56,988 nucleotides of DNA from Devosia sp. Its GTDB lineage: Bacteria > Pseudomonadota > Alphaproteobacteria > Rhizobiales > Devosiaceae. Shown here in pieces: positions 35,266 to 43,649 of the stretch (positions are counted from its first letter, which is position 1; every line of letters starts with the position of its first letter). A program made the position numbers and the translations under genes. The stretch is taken from positions 1 to 56,988 of the forward strand of contig NZ_JAQGJV010000038.1 in the NCBI RefSeq assembly GCF_028290435.1. The letters run 5' to 3'. A model generated the notes under the pieces. It did no database searches. It saw only the letters and a program-made list of their open reading frames with translations, and was not told the origin of the DNA.

Positions 35266-36780
35266 ATGACGAATTCGGAAGGCCGCGTGCAGCGGTCTGG
35301 CTCGGCGACCCGTCGGCACATCGCCAAGTTTGCGCTGGCCGCGATGGCAACCACATCCCTGATCTCGACCAGCGTTTACGCCCAGGCCGTCGATCTGAGC
35401 AAATGGTCGCCGGAATATGTGAAGTCGATCGCCGGCACCAAGGACTTCGATGCCGCCAAGGATTGCGGCGCGGTCGTGCCCAACGATTATGCCGGCAATG
35501 TGAGCTACTGGTATACCGGCCCGTTCGAGGCCGATCCGCAGATCGCCCATGACCAGGACAAGGCGTTCTGGGACGCGTTCCACGCCGCCTACCCCAACAT
35601 CAAGACTGACGTGCAGTCGATCACCTATAACGAACTGCTCGACAAGTTCCGCACGGCGCTGCTCGGCAACTCGGCCCCGATGGTCATCCGCCTGCAGATT
35701 CTCGGTGGCGTCGAATTCGCCGCCAAGGGCTACCTGAACCCGGTCAAGCCGGAAGACTACGGCTTCACTGCCGCCGACTTCTGGCCCGGTGCGCTCAAAT
35801 CGGTGACCTACGACAACACGCTCTATGGCCTGCCGACCAACAACGAGACCATGGCCTTCATCTGGAATGCCAAGGTGTTCAAGGACGCCGGTCTGGACCC
35901 GGAAGCGGCGCCCAAAACCTGGGATGACGTGGTCGCCTATTCCAAGCAGATTCACGACAAGCTGGGCATTTCCGGCTATGGCCTCGTGGCCAAGCAGAAT
36001 GCCGGCAACACCCCGTTCCGCTTCATGCCGCAGCTGTGGGCATACGGCGGCGGCTCGCTCGACGAGACGGCAGCAAGCCCGACCTACAAGTCGGTCGAGA
36101 TCAACAATGCCGGCTCCAAGGCCGCCTTGCAGGCTGCGTACCAAATGTACGCTGTCGACAAGTCGGTCCCGGTTTCGGCCCTCACCAATACCCAGGCTGA
36201 AAACCAGGCACCGTTCATCGCCGGCCAACTCGGCATGATGATCGCCCACCCCGCCGAATACGCCAAGATGCTGGACCTCGCCAGCAAGGCCACCGGTGCC
36301 GACAAGGCAACGGCGGACGCCGTCGTGGAAAACATGCGTTATGGCCTGATGCCGACGGGTCCGGACGGCAAGCGTGCTGTCGTGTTCGGCGGCTCGAACA
36401 TCCATGTCGTCAAGCCGGAATTCGTCGATGGCGGCAAGGTGGATGAGCAGGCCGTCAGGGCGCTGATCTGCATGTGGGATAGCCCGGAATGGTCAACCAG
36501 GCTCGCCTGGGTCGGCTCCAACCCCGGCAATATCAATGGCTTCCTCACCACATCGATGAAGCAGCGCCTGGATACCATCAAGTTCCTCGACGTGACCACC
36601 TCCATGCTGCCCAACGGCATCCCGTTCCCGGTCCTGCCAGAATCGCCGGAAATCATGAACATCGTGGTTCCGGACATGCTGCAGAACGCGTTGACCGGCA
36701 ACATGACGGTCGACCAGGCGACGGAAGACGCCGCCAAGAAGATTGAAACCATCATCGCTGGCGGCGGCGGCGGCATCTGA
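35266..36780 (+). CDS. ABC transporter substrate-binding protein
   Basis: A 504-residue periplasmic binding protein of solute-binding family 1, longer than most. A signal peptide with a basic front (about residues 1-40, ending VYAQA) is followed by WYTGPFEADPQ near 87, LLDKFRTALLGNSAPMVIRL near 124 and PTNNETMAFIWNAKVFKDAG near 190. A terminal Gly run closes the protein. GAGGAGG precedes the ATG. It heads a plus-strand importer operon divergent from gntR. Flanking dehydratases suggest a sugar-acid or glycoside ligand, but this is inference. Confidence 0.92.
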   Translation: MTNSEGRVQRSGSATRRHIAKFALAAMATTSLISTSVYAQAVDLSKWSPEYVKSIAGTKDFDAAKDCGAVVPNDYAGNVSYWYTGPFEADPQIAHDQDKAFWDAFHAAYPNIKTDVQSITYNELLDKFRTALLGNSAPMVIRLQILGGVEFAAKGYLNPVKPEDYGFTAADFWPGALKSVTYDNTLYGLPTNNETMAFIWNAKVFKDAGLDPEAAPKTWDDVVAYSKQIHDKLGISGYGLVAKQNAGNTPFRFMPQLWAYGGGSLDETAASPTYKSVEINNAGSKAALQAAYQMYAVDKSVPVSALTNTQAENQAPFIAGQLGMMIAHPAEYAKMLDLASKATGADKATADAVVENMRYGLMPTGPDGKRAVVFGGSNIHVVKPEFVDGGKVDEQAVRALICMWDSPEWSTRLAWVGSNPGNINGFLTTSMKQRLDTIKFLDVTTSMLPNGIPFPVLPESPEIMNIVVPDMLQNALTGNMTVDQATEDAAKKIETIIAGGGGGI

Positions 36781-36800
36781 TCTGCCCCTCAGTAACCTCG

Positions 36801-36829
36801 GGCCGGCGGCCACCCGCCGCCGGCCTTTC
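36801..36829 (+). terminator. Attenuator-like hairpin after the binding-protein gene
   Basis: GGCCGGCGGC / GCCGCCGGCC (loop CACCC) is a 10-bp stem followed by TTTCT. It lies between the binding-protein stop and the first permease, so it likely lowers permease expression relative to the binding protein, as in the first importer operon. Confidence 0.75.
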
Positions 36830-36855
36830 TATTCATAGCCAAAGGTGGTGCCACT

Positions 36856-37821
36856 GTGAGCAGCGTACAGGGACAAGCGATCTTCCGGGATGTTCCTGGC
36901 CGGGCGCCCAGGCAGCCCAGCCTCGGCCAGCGCATGTACACCAGCCGCTTCGACTATCTCTATGTTGCGCCAGCACTGCTGGTGATGCTGATCGTGATCG
37001 CCTATCCGGTCTATTACACGATCGAGCTGAGCTTCTACAAAACCCCCGCGAGCCTGTCGCTGGCCGACAAGACCTTCACCGGGCTGGACAATTACAGCAC
37101 CGTGCTGACCAGCGCGATCTTCTGGAAGGTCACCTGGCAGACCATCATCTGGACCGTGCTATCCACGCTGTTCTCATTCCTCCTGGGCTTGGGCGCCGCG
37201 CTGGCGCTGCACCGGGCATTCATCGGCCGGGCACTGTTGCGCGGCCTCCTGTTGATCCCCTGGGTGGTGAGCGCAGTGGCCGCCTCCTATGTGTGGAAAT
37301 GGCTATACCACTCCGATTTCGGCGCCATCGGTGCACTGCTCAACGCGGTGGGGCTGACCAAGGGACCGGTCAATTTCATCGATAACTCCACCACCTCGCT
37401 CTACGCGCTGATCGTCGTCAATGTGTGGAAGGAGTTCTCCTTCGCCATGATCATGCTGATGGCCGGACTGCAAACCGTGCCCGAATCCCTGTTGCGCGCG
37501 GCGCAGGTGGATGGCGCATCGGCTTGGCAGCGGTTCTGGCACGTGACCATGCCGCAATTGCAAGGCGTCTCGACAGTGACGGTGCTGCTGCTGGTGGTGC
37601 AGAACTTCAACTCGTTTATCATTCCCTTCATCATGACGGGCGGCGGGCCGGTGGGCTCGACGCAGATCTGGATCACCCACATCTATGAGCTGGCGTTCCT
37701 CCGCCAGAACTGGGGGGTCGGCGCTGCCTATGCGGTGCTGCTGTTCCTGATCATGATGGTGCTGGGCTATTTCTATGTCCGCGCCCTCACCCGCGGCGAC
37801 GACAAGAGGGCCGGCGCATGA
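36856..37821 (+). CDS. ABC transporter permease 1
   Basis: A 321-residue inner-membrane permease of the MalF/UgpA type. A hydrophilic N-terminus precedes helix 1 (VAPALLVMLIVIAYPVYYT, about residues 37-55), and the EAA loop LLRAAQVDGASAWQRFWHVTMP lies near 213-234. The start is GTG at 36856 with AAAGGTGG upstream. Its stop overlaps the next permease gene by four bases. Confidence 0.93.
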   Translation: MSSVQGQAIFRDVPGRAPRQPSLGQRMYTSRFDYLYVAPALLVMLIVIAYPVYYTIELSFYKTPASLSLADKTFTGLDNYSTVLTSAIFWKVTWQTIIWTVLSTLFSFLLGLGAALALHRAFIGRALLRGLLLIPWVVSAVAASYVWKWLYHSDFGAIGALLNAVGLTKGPVNFIDNSTTSLYALIVVNVWKEFSFAMIMLMAGLQTVPESLLRAAQVDGASAWQRFWHVTMPQLQGVSTVTVLLLVVQNFNSFIIPFIMTGGGPVGSTQIWITHIYELAFLRQNWGVGAAYAVLLFLIMMVLGYFYVRALTRGDDKRAGA

Positions 37822-38693
37822 CCGCAGTTACCGAAAGCGCCGTGCGGCGGCGCAGTGTCGACTGGTGGCGCTGGAGCGGGCGGCTGTTCCTCGTCTTGCT
37901 GCTGGGCTTCACCGTGATGCCGATGATCTGGATGATCATCACGTCGCTCAAGACCGGTTTTGCGGCGATGCAGTATCCGCCGCAATGGTGGCCCGCCGAA
38001 CCGACGCTGGACAACTATACGCGGCTGCTCGACCCGTCGGGCCGCATCGGGCAGGACTTCCTGCACTATTTCTGGAATTCGCTCTGGGTTTCCACCATCA
38101 CCACGATCCTGGCGGTGGTGGTGGCGGTGCCCGCGGCCTACGCCTTCTCGCGCTTCCGCTTCCCGGGACGCAATTTCCTGTTCTTCGCGGTGCTGCTGCG
38201 CAACATGTTCCCCGCGGTGGTGTTCCTGGTGCCGCTCTTCATCCTGATGAAGGCCCTGGGCCTCGTGAATACCCACGGCTCACTGATCCTGACCTACCTC
38301 ACATTCGGCCTGCCGCTGGCGATCTGGCTGCTCAAGGGCTTTTACGACAACATCCCGATCCAGCTCGAGCAGGCGGCCCGCATCGACGGGGCGACGCGGT
38401 TCCAGGCGTTCATCTTCGTCGTCATGCCGCTCTCCACGCCGGGCATCATCGCCACCTCGATCTATAGCTTCATCGGGGCGTGGAACGAATACATCTACGC
38501 CTACACCTTCCTAACCAAGCAGTCGCAGATGACCCTGCCGGTGGGCATCCAGCGCTTCTTTTCGGAGAATGCGACCGACTGGCCGGGCCTGATGGCGGCG
38601 ACATTCATCATGAGCGTGCCGGTCGTCGTGCTGTTCCTGGTCCTGCAAAAATACTTCGTGCGTGCCCTCACCGAAGGCGCCGTCAAACATTAG
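37818..38693 (+). CDS. ABC transporter permease 2
   Basis: A 291-residue permease of the MalG/UgpE type, with six helices and the EAA loop LEQAARIDGATRFQAFIFVVMP near residue 183. It is translationally coupled to permease 1 and is followed after eight bases by the ATPase. Together they form the membrane channel of the second importer. Confidence 0.93.
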   Translation: MTAVTESAVRRRSVDWWRWSGRLFLVLLLGFTVMPMIWMIITSLKTGFAAMQYPPQWWPAEPTLDNYTRLLDPSGRIGQDFLHYFWNSLWVSTITTILAVVVAVPAAYAFSRFRFPGRNFLFFAVLLRNMFPAVVFLVPLFILMKALGLVNTHGSLILTYLTFGLPLAIWLLKGFYDNIPIQLEQAARIDGATRFQAFIFVVMPLSTPGIIATSIYSFIGAWNEYIYAYTFLTKQSQMTLPVGIQRFFSENATDWPGLMAATFIMSVPVVVLFLVLQKYFVRALTEGAVKH

Positions 38694-38701
38694 GAGCTAA
38701 G

Positions 38702-39787
38702 ATGGCTGGGGTTATTCTCGAGCACGTCATGAAGAATTACGGCAGCATGTATGCCGTCAACGATGTCAGCTTCACCGTCAATGATGGCGAATTCGTCGCC
38801 CTGGTGGGCCCGTCCGGTTGCGGCAAGACCACGACACTCAACCTGATCGCCGGCCTTTTGCCTATGAGTGGCGGCGACATTTCCATCGGCAACCGCGTGG
38901 TCAACGATCTCGATCCCAAGGATCGCGACATTGCCATGGTGTTCCAGAACTACGCGCTCTACCCCAACAAGTCCGTCTATAAAAATCTCGCCTTCCCCCT
39001 GCAGATGCGCAAGCTGCCCAAGGCGGAAATCGACCGCAAGGTGCAGGACGCCGCCAAGCTGCTCGACATCACCCACCTGCTGGAACGCAAGCCGCGCGAA
39101 CTCTCGGGCGGCCAGCAGCAGCGCGTCGCCCTGGGCCGCGCTTTGGTGCGCGATCCGGCGGTGTTCCTGATGGACGAGCCGCTCTCCAACCTCGATGCCA
39201 AGCTGCGCGTGCAGATGCGAAGCGAGATCAAACGCTTCCACCAGGATCTCAATGCCACGATCGTCTATGTCACCCACGACCAGCTCGAAGCCGTCACCAT
39301 GGCCGATAAGATGGCGGTGATGAACGGCGGGTTCCTCCAGCAATACGACACCCCCGCCAATGTCTTCGCCCACCCGGTCAACACCTTCGTCGCCAGCTTC
39401 GTCGGCAGCCCAGCCATGAGCCTGATCCCGCTCGAAGTGTCCGGCAATGCGCTGCGCAGCCCCGAGGGTTGGGAACTGCAGCTATCGCCCGCCAACGTGC
39501 GCAAGGCTGCCGGCTCGACCACCAAGGACATCGTGCTCGGCGCTCGCCACTCGACGCTCAAGCTGCACAAATCCGTGGTGCCCGGCTCGGTGCCCGGCAA
39601 GGTCTATACCGTCGAGCCCACCGGCGACGTCACCTTCGCCCAGGTGTTCATCAACGGCGCCGTGGTCAATATCAGCCTCGACCCCAGCGTGATCATCGCG
39701 CCCGACGAGATGGTGTGGATCGAGTTCGACCAGGACCGCATGCATCTGTTCGATGGCGCCACCACCATGGCATTGCAGGCGGCCTGA
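38702..39787 (+). CDS. ABC transporter ATP-binding protein (UgpC/MalK type)
   Basis: A 361-residue ATPase. Walker A is GPSGCGKTT near residues 37-45, the Q-loop VFQNYALYPNKSV near 80, the signature LSGGQQQRVALGR near 134, Walker B VFLMDEPLSNLD near 155 and the switch VYVTHDQ near 189, with a C-terminal TOBE-like domain. The ATG at 38702 is chosen over a longer frame that would overlap the permease. The next gene starts two bases after its stop. Confidence 0.95.
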   Translation: MAGVILEHVMKNYGSMYAVNDVSFTVNDGEFVALVGPSGCGKTTTLNLIAGLLPMSGGDISIGNRVVNDLDPKDRDIAMVFQNYALYPNKSVYKNLAFPLQMRKLPKAEIDRKVQDAAKLLDITHLLERKPRELSGGQQQRVALGRALVRDPAVFLMDEPLSNLDAKLRVQMRSEIKRFHQDLNATIVYVTHDQLEAVTMADKMAVMNGGFLQQYDTPANVFAHPVNTFVASFVGSPAMSLIPLEVSGNALRSPEGWELQLSPANVRKAAGSTTKDIVLGARHSTLKLHKSVVPGSVPGKVYTVEPTGDVTFAQVFINGAVVNISLDPSVIIAPDEMVWIEFDQDRMHLFDGATTMALQAA

Positions 39788-39788
39788 C

Positions 39789-40943
39789 ATGAAAATCACG
39801 GCGATCATCCCCTACCCCACCTGGGTCGGCACGCGGAACCAGCTCATCGTCAAGGTCGAGACCGACGAGGGCATTTTTGGCTGGGGCGAAAGCGGGCTTT
39901 CGGGCCGCGAAAAGGCCGTGGTCGGCGCCATCGAGCATTATCGCGAATTCCTCGTCGGCCGCGATCCCATGGCCATCGGCGCGCTGTGGCAGGAAATGTA
40001 TCGCAGCCAGTATTTCGAGGGTGGCCGCGTGTTGACCGCCGCGATCTCAGCCATCGATATTGCGCTGCACGACATCAAGGGCAAGGCGCTCGGCGTGCCG
40101 GTCTATCAATTGCTGGGCGGCAAGCAGCGGAATGTCATCCCGACCTTCGCCACCACCCGCGGCCCCTGCGGTCCCGAGATGATCGAGCAGGCCAAGGAGC
40201 TGATGGAACTGGGCTGGGATGCCATGCGCCTCAATCCAGCCGCCCACGAAAGCCGCGGCATCTACGAGCCACGCCAATCCATCGGCGAAACCGCCAAATG
40301 GTGCATCAAGGCACGTGAAGAACTCGGCGATACCGTCGTCCTCGGCATCGATTACCACCATCGCCTGTCAGTCGCCGAAGCCGCCAGCTTCTGCCAGAAA
40401 ATGCCCTCGGGCACCCTCGATTTCCTAGAGGAGCCGATCCGCGACGAGACGCCCGAGGCCTACGAAGCCCTGCGCCGCATGACCGACATACCCTTCGCCA
40501 TCGGCGAGGAATTCGCCAGCAAATGGCAATTCCTCCCCTATATCGAGCGCGACATTCACCAGTTCAACCGCATCGATATCTGCAATGCGGGCGGCCTCAC
40601 CGAAGCGATGAAAATCGCCGGCTGGAGCGAGGCGCATTACGTCGACGTGATGCCCCACAATCCGCTGGGGCCGATCTGCACCGCCGCGACCGTGCATTTT
40701 GGCGCCGCGGTCGCCAACTTCTCCTGGCTCGAAACCCGCGCCTCGCCGGGCGAAAAATACCACGGTTTTGACAATGCCGACATTTTCACCACCCAGCCCG
40801 TCCTCAATGGCGCCGTGTATGAGGTCAGCGAAGTGCCCGGGCTCGGCGTCGAGGTCAACGAGGAGTTGGTGAAAAAACAGAGCTTCAAATTCTGGGAAGC
40901 CCCCCATCTGCGCCGCACCGACGGCTCGGTGACCAATTGGTAG
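39789..40943 (+). CDS. Enolase-superfamily protein 3 (galactonate dehydratase-like)
   Basis: A 384-residue enzyme most like the D-galactonate dehydratase group. Metal and acid residues are visible: Asp and His in GIDYHHRLS near residue 183, Glu in FLEEPI near 210, Glu in AIGEEFA near 240, Asp in NRIDICNAGG near 262 and His in MPHNPLGPICTAA near 288. It would dehydrate an aldonic acid to a 2-keto-3-deoxy acid. It starts two bases after the ATPase gene, in the same transcript, and is followed by an RraA-fold protein that could act on the product. The exact sugar acid is not known. Confidence 0.88.
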   Translation: MKITAIIPYPTWVGTRNQLIVKVETDEGIFGWGESGLSGREKAVVGAIEHYREFLVGRDPMAIGALWQEMYRSQYFEGGRVLTAAISAIDIALHDIKGKALGVPVYQLLGGKQRNVIPTFATTRGPCGPEMIEQAKELMELGWDAMRLNPAAHESRGIYEPRQSIGETAKWCIKAREELGDTVVLGIDYHHRLSVAEAASFCQKMPSGTLDFLEEPIRDETPEAYEALRRMTDIPFAIGEEFASKWQFLPYIERDIHQFNRIDICNAGGLTEAMKIAGWSEAHYVDVMPHNPLGPICTAATVHFGAAVANFSWLETRASPGEKYHGFDNADIFTTQPVLNGAVYEVSEVPGLGVEVNEELVKKQSFKFWEAPHLRRTDGSVTNW

Positions 40944-40966
40944 AGACGACTATTTAGGAACCCAAA

Positions 40967-41713
40967 ATGACTGAAATTGCCAAAATTACCCGCCCCTCCG
41001 CCGATCTTATTGCCCGCGTCCAGGCCGTCGGAGCCGCCAGCGCCAGCGCGACCCTCGCCCATATGGGCATCCGCAATTGCCACATTACCGGCCCCGTGAG
41101 CTACAATAAGGGCAAGTCCATCGCCGGCCCGGCGCTGACGCTGCAATTCATGCCCAAGCGTGAAGACCTCTACGGCGAAGGCGAATATGCCAGCGTCGAA
41201 AAGCAGTTGCACCGCCACGTGCTCTACCAGGTGGAAAAAGGTGACGTGGTGGTCGTCGACGCGCGTGGCGATATCACCGCCGGCGTGTTCGGCGACATGA
41301 TGATGACCTATTTCCAGGGCCGCGGCGGCGCCGGCATGGTGGTCGATGGCGCCATCCGCGATTTCGTCAACGTGCAAAAGCTCGACGTGCCGCTGTGGCT
41401 GACCGGCGTTACCCCGAACTTCCACACCCAGACCGGCCTGATGCCCTTCGCCGTCAACGTGCCGATCGCCTGCGGCGGCGTCACTGTGATCCCCGGCGAC
41501 ATTATCGTTGCCGATGACGATGGCGCCGTCTGCGTGCCGGTCGCGCTCGCCGAAAAGATGATCGAACAGGCCACCCAGCACCATGATTGGGAAGATTTCT
41601 CCCGCATGAAGCTGATGCAGGGCGCGCCCTTGCAAATGTATTACCCCCTCCACGATGACGCCCGCCCCGAATACGAGGAATGGCGCAAGTCGAACCCCAT
41701 CAAGCATGGCTGA
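40967..41713 (+). CDS. RraA/HMG-aldolase-family protein
   Basis: A 248-residue member of the RraA-like fold. The active-site motif GDMMMTYFQGRGGAGMVVDGAIRD (split near residues 108-131) holds the Gly-rich loop, Arg and Asp used by 4-hydroxy-4-methyl-2-oxoglutarate/4-carboxy-4-hydroxy-2-oxoadipate aldolases. Many copies next to enolase-superfamily dehydratases are thought to act on 2-keto-3-deoxy sugar acids, and that is the likely role here. It lies 23 bases after enolase protein 3. Confidence 0.85.
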   Translation: MTEIAKITRPSADLIARVQAVGAASASATLAHMGIRNCHITGPVSYNKGKSIAGPALTLQFMPKREDLYGEGEYASVEKQLHRHVLYQVEKGDVVVVDARGDITAGVFGDMMMTYFQGRGGAGMVVDGAIRDFVNVQKLDVPLWLTGVTPNFHTQTGLMPFAVNVPIACGGVTVIPGDIIVADDDGAVCVPVALAEKMIEQATQHHDWEDFSRMKLMQGAPLQMYYPLHDDARPEYEEWRKSNPIKHG

Positions 41714-41761
41714 ACGCTCCGCGCCTGGCTTCATCGTGAAGCCGGGCGCCCTTACACCGGC

Positions 41762-41799
41762 TTGACTCACTGTGCGCATAGATATAATAAGCACGCTTA
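41762..41799 (+). promoter_or_regulatory. Sigma-70-type promoter with overlapping palindrome
   Basis: TTGACT (41762-41767) and TATAAT (41783-41788) are near-consensus, with a short 15-base spacer. The inverted repeat TAAGC-AC-GCTTA (41788-41799) begins at the last base of the -10, where a repressor would block initiation. It drives the broken efflux gene at 41894. Confidence 0.6.
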
Positions 41800-41893
41800 C
41801 TAATTCTTAGAGAGCGACGACCGCTCGCTGGCTGGGCAGCTTTCAAACGCTCCGGCGCAAAGCGAGCCTGGCCTGCCGCCTGTCAGGTGTGCC

Positions 41894-43464
41894 ATGGCCC
41901 AAACTCCCGCCTATTCAGCCCCCGCAGTGGTGGTCAAGCACAAGGGCTTGCTGACTGTCGCGCTCATGCTCGGCACCATCATGCAGGTGCTCGACACCAC
42001 CATCGCCAATGTGGCCCTGCCCCATATGGCGGCCTCGCTGGGCGCCGCCCAGGACGAAATCAACTGGGTGCTGACTTCCTATATCGTGGCTGCGGCGATC
42101 GCGACCCCACTCACCGGGTGGATGTCTGACCGGCTCGGACAACGCCAGCTCTTCATCTTCGCCGTGATCGGTTTCACAGTGGCGTCGGCCCTGTGCGGCA
42201 TTTCCACCAGCCTGCCCGAAATGGTGATTTTCCGCGTCTTGCAAGGCCTGTGCGGCGCCATGATCGCGCCCCTGGCGCAGACGGTCCTGCTCAATATCAA
42301 TCCGCGCGAACGGATCGGTCAGGCCATGGCCATCTATGGCATGGGCATCATGGTGGCGCCGATCATCGGCCCGACCCTGGGCGGCTGGCTGACCGAAAGC
42401 TTCGACTGGCGCTGGGTATTTCTGGTCAACGTGCCGGTGGGCGTGCTCTGCGTGGCCATGCTCGTTCTTTACATGCCCAATACCGCCATCAAGATTCGGC
42501 GCTTTGACTTCTTCGGCTTCTTCATGCTGGCCCTGGGCGTCGGCTCGTTGCAGCTGATGCTCGACCGCGGCTCGGGCAATGACTGGTTTTCCGCGCCTGA
42601 AACCTGGATCGAGCTTGGCCTCGTGATCTCGGGCATTTGGGTGTTCATCGTTCATTCTGTGACAGCAGAATCGCCCTTCGTCGACCTGCGCATCTTCAGG
42701 GACTTCAACTTCACGCTGGCCTCCGTGTTCATGCTGATGGTGGGCATCACGCTGTTTTCGGGTCTCGCGCTGCTGCCGCCACTGCTGCAGAACCTGATGG
42801 GCTACCCGGTGATTCTGTCCGGCCTGCTGATAGCGCCGCGCGGCATCGCCACCATGCTGTCCATGGTCATCGTCGGCGCCTCAGCGGCAAGGTCGATGCG
42901 CGCATCATGATGGTCTTCGGCGCCGTGCTGATGACCTATTCGCTCTACGCCATGACCGGCTTCAACTTGCAGATGGATTCCACCCCTGTGGTCGTCACCG
43001 GTGCGATCCAGGGCTTTGGCATGGGCTTCATCTTCGTGCCGCTCTCGACCATGGCCTTCGCCACCATCATTCCGACCTTGCGCGCCGATGCCACCGCCAT
43101 GTTCAGCCTGGTGCGCAATATGGGCCAAGGCATCGGCATTTCTCTGGTGACTGCCGTGCTGTCCAACATGCTGCAGGTCAATCATGCCGAACTGGCGGAG
43201 CGCATCACCGCGACCTCTCCCGCAGTGCGCGACCAGTTCCCGCAATTGCTGGGCGGAAACACCCAGTTCACCGCCATGATGGACGGCCTTGTGCAGCAGC
43301 AGGCAGCGATCCTGGCCTATCTCGACGATTTCTGGCTGATGGCCGTGCTCAGCGGCGCCTCGATCCCGCTGATCCTGCTGCTGCGCGGCGCTAAAAAGCA
43401 GGCCGGACCCGCCAAAAGCAAGGAACAGGAAGCCATCGAACGCGCCCACGCCATGGGCGAGTAG
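41894..43464 (+). pseudogene. DHA2-family MFS efflux transporter, frameshifted
   Basis: An EmrB/QacA-type drug-proton antiporter of about 523 residues, with the usual DTTIANVALPHMA near residue 32, WVLTSYIVAAAIATPLTGW near 56 and GWLTESFDWRWVFLVNVPVGVL near 162. The frame breaks near 42875-42880: the first frame stops at 42908-42910, and the family sequence continues in the next frame (SGKVDARIMMVFG onward) to 43464. One missing C in GGC-CGC would restore a single open frame. An ATG at 42907 overlaps the stop, so reinitiation is conceivable, but a split at this helix would probably be inactive. A sequencing indel is an equal possibility. Confidence 0.8.
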
Positions 43465-43467
43465 GCT

Positions 43468-43488
43468 GCCCTCCCGCTAAGGGAGGGC
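43468..43488. terminator. Hairpin after the efflux gene
   Basis: GCCCTCCC / GGGAGGGC (loop GCTAA) is a perfect 8-bp stem starting four bases after the stop of the efflux gene. There is no T tract. It may act as a terminator or be part of the repeat-rich junction. Confidence 0.5.
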
Positions 43489-43507
43489 GAAGATTAAATT
43501 CGGCGAA

Positions 43508-43649
43508 AGAGACTGTTTGAAACTCGCTCTGGCGAGTCAGATGCCGTGGTTTTCGAGAACCGGAGCGCAGCGTACGTTGGTACGTGAGCACCGCAAGCGC
43601 AGAAAAGCGCGGCGGATGGCCTCCAGAGTAGAGTTTGCAAGCGGTCTCT
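43508..43649. repeat. 142-base element with imperfect terminal inverted repeats
   Basis: The ends AGAGACTGTTTGAAACTC and GAGTTTGCAAGCGGTCTCT are near-complementary, each flanked inward by CTGG/CCAG. An internal hairpin CGTAC-GTTG-GTACG (about 43571-43584) sits in the middle. There is no coding capacity. The right end contains the tolB stop codon (43648-43650), so the element touches the last gene of the Tol block. The form suggests a mobile or structured dispersed repeat. Confidence 0.65.

Noticed and set aside
8760..43647. Integrase, transposase, tRNA or attachment site for the accessory block
   Set aside because: None was found on reading the block; only the repeat at 43.5 kb marks an edge.
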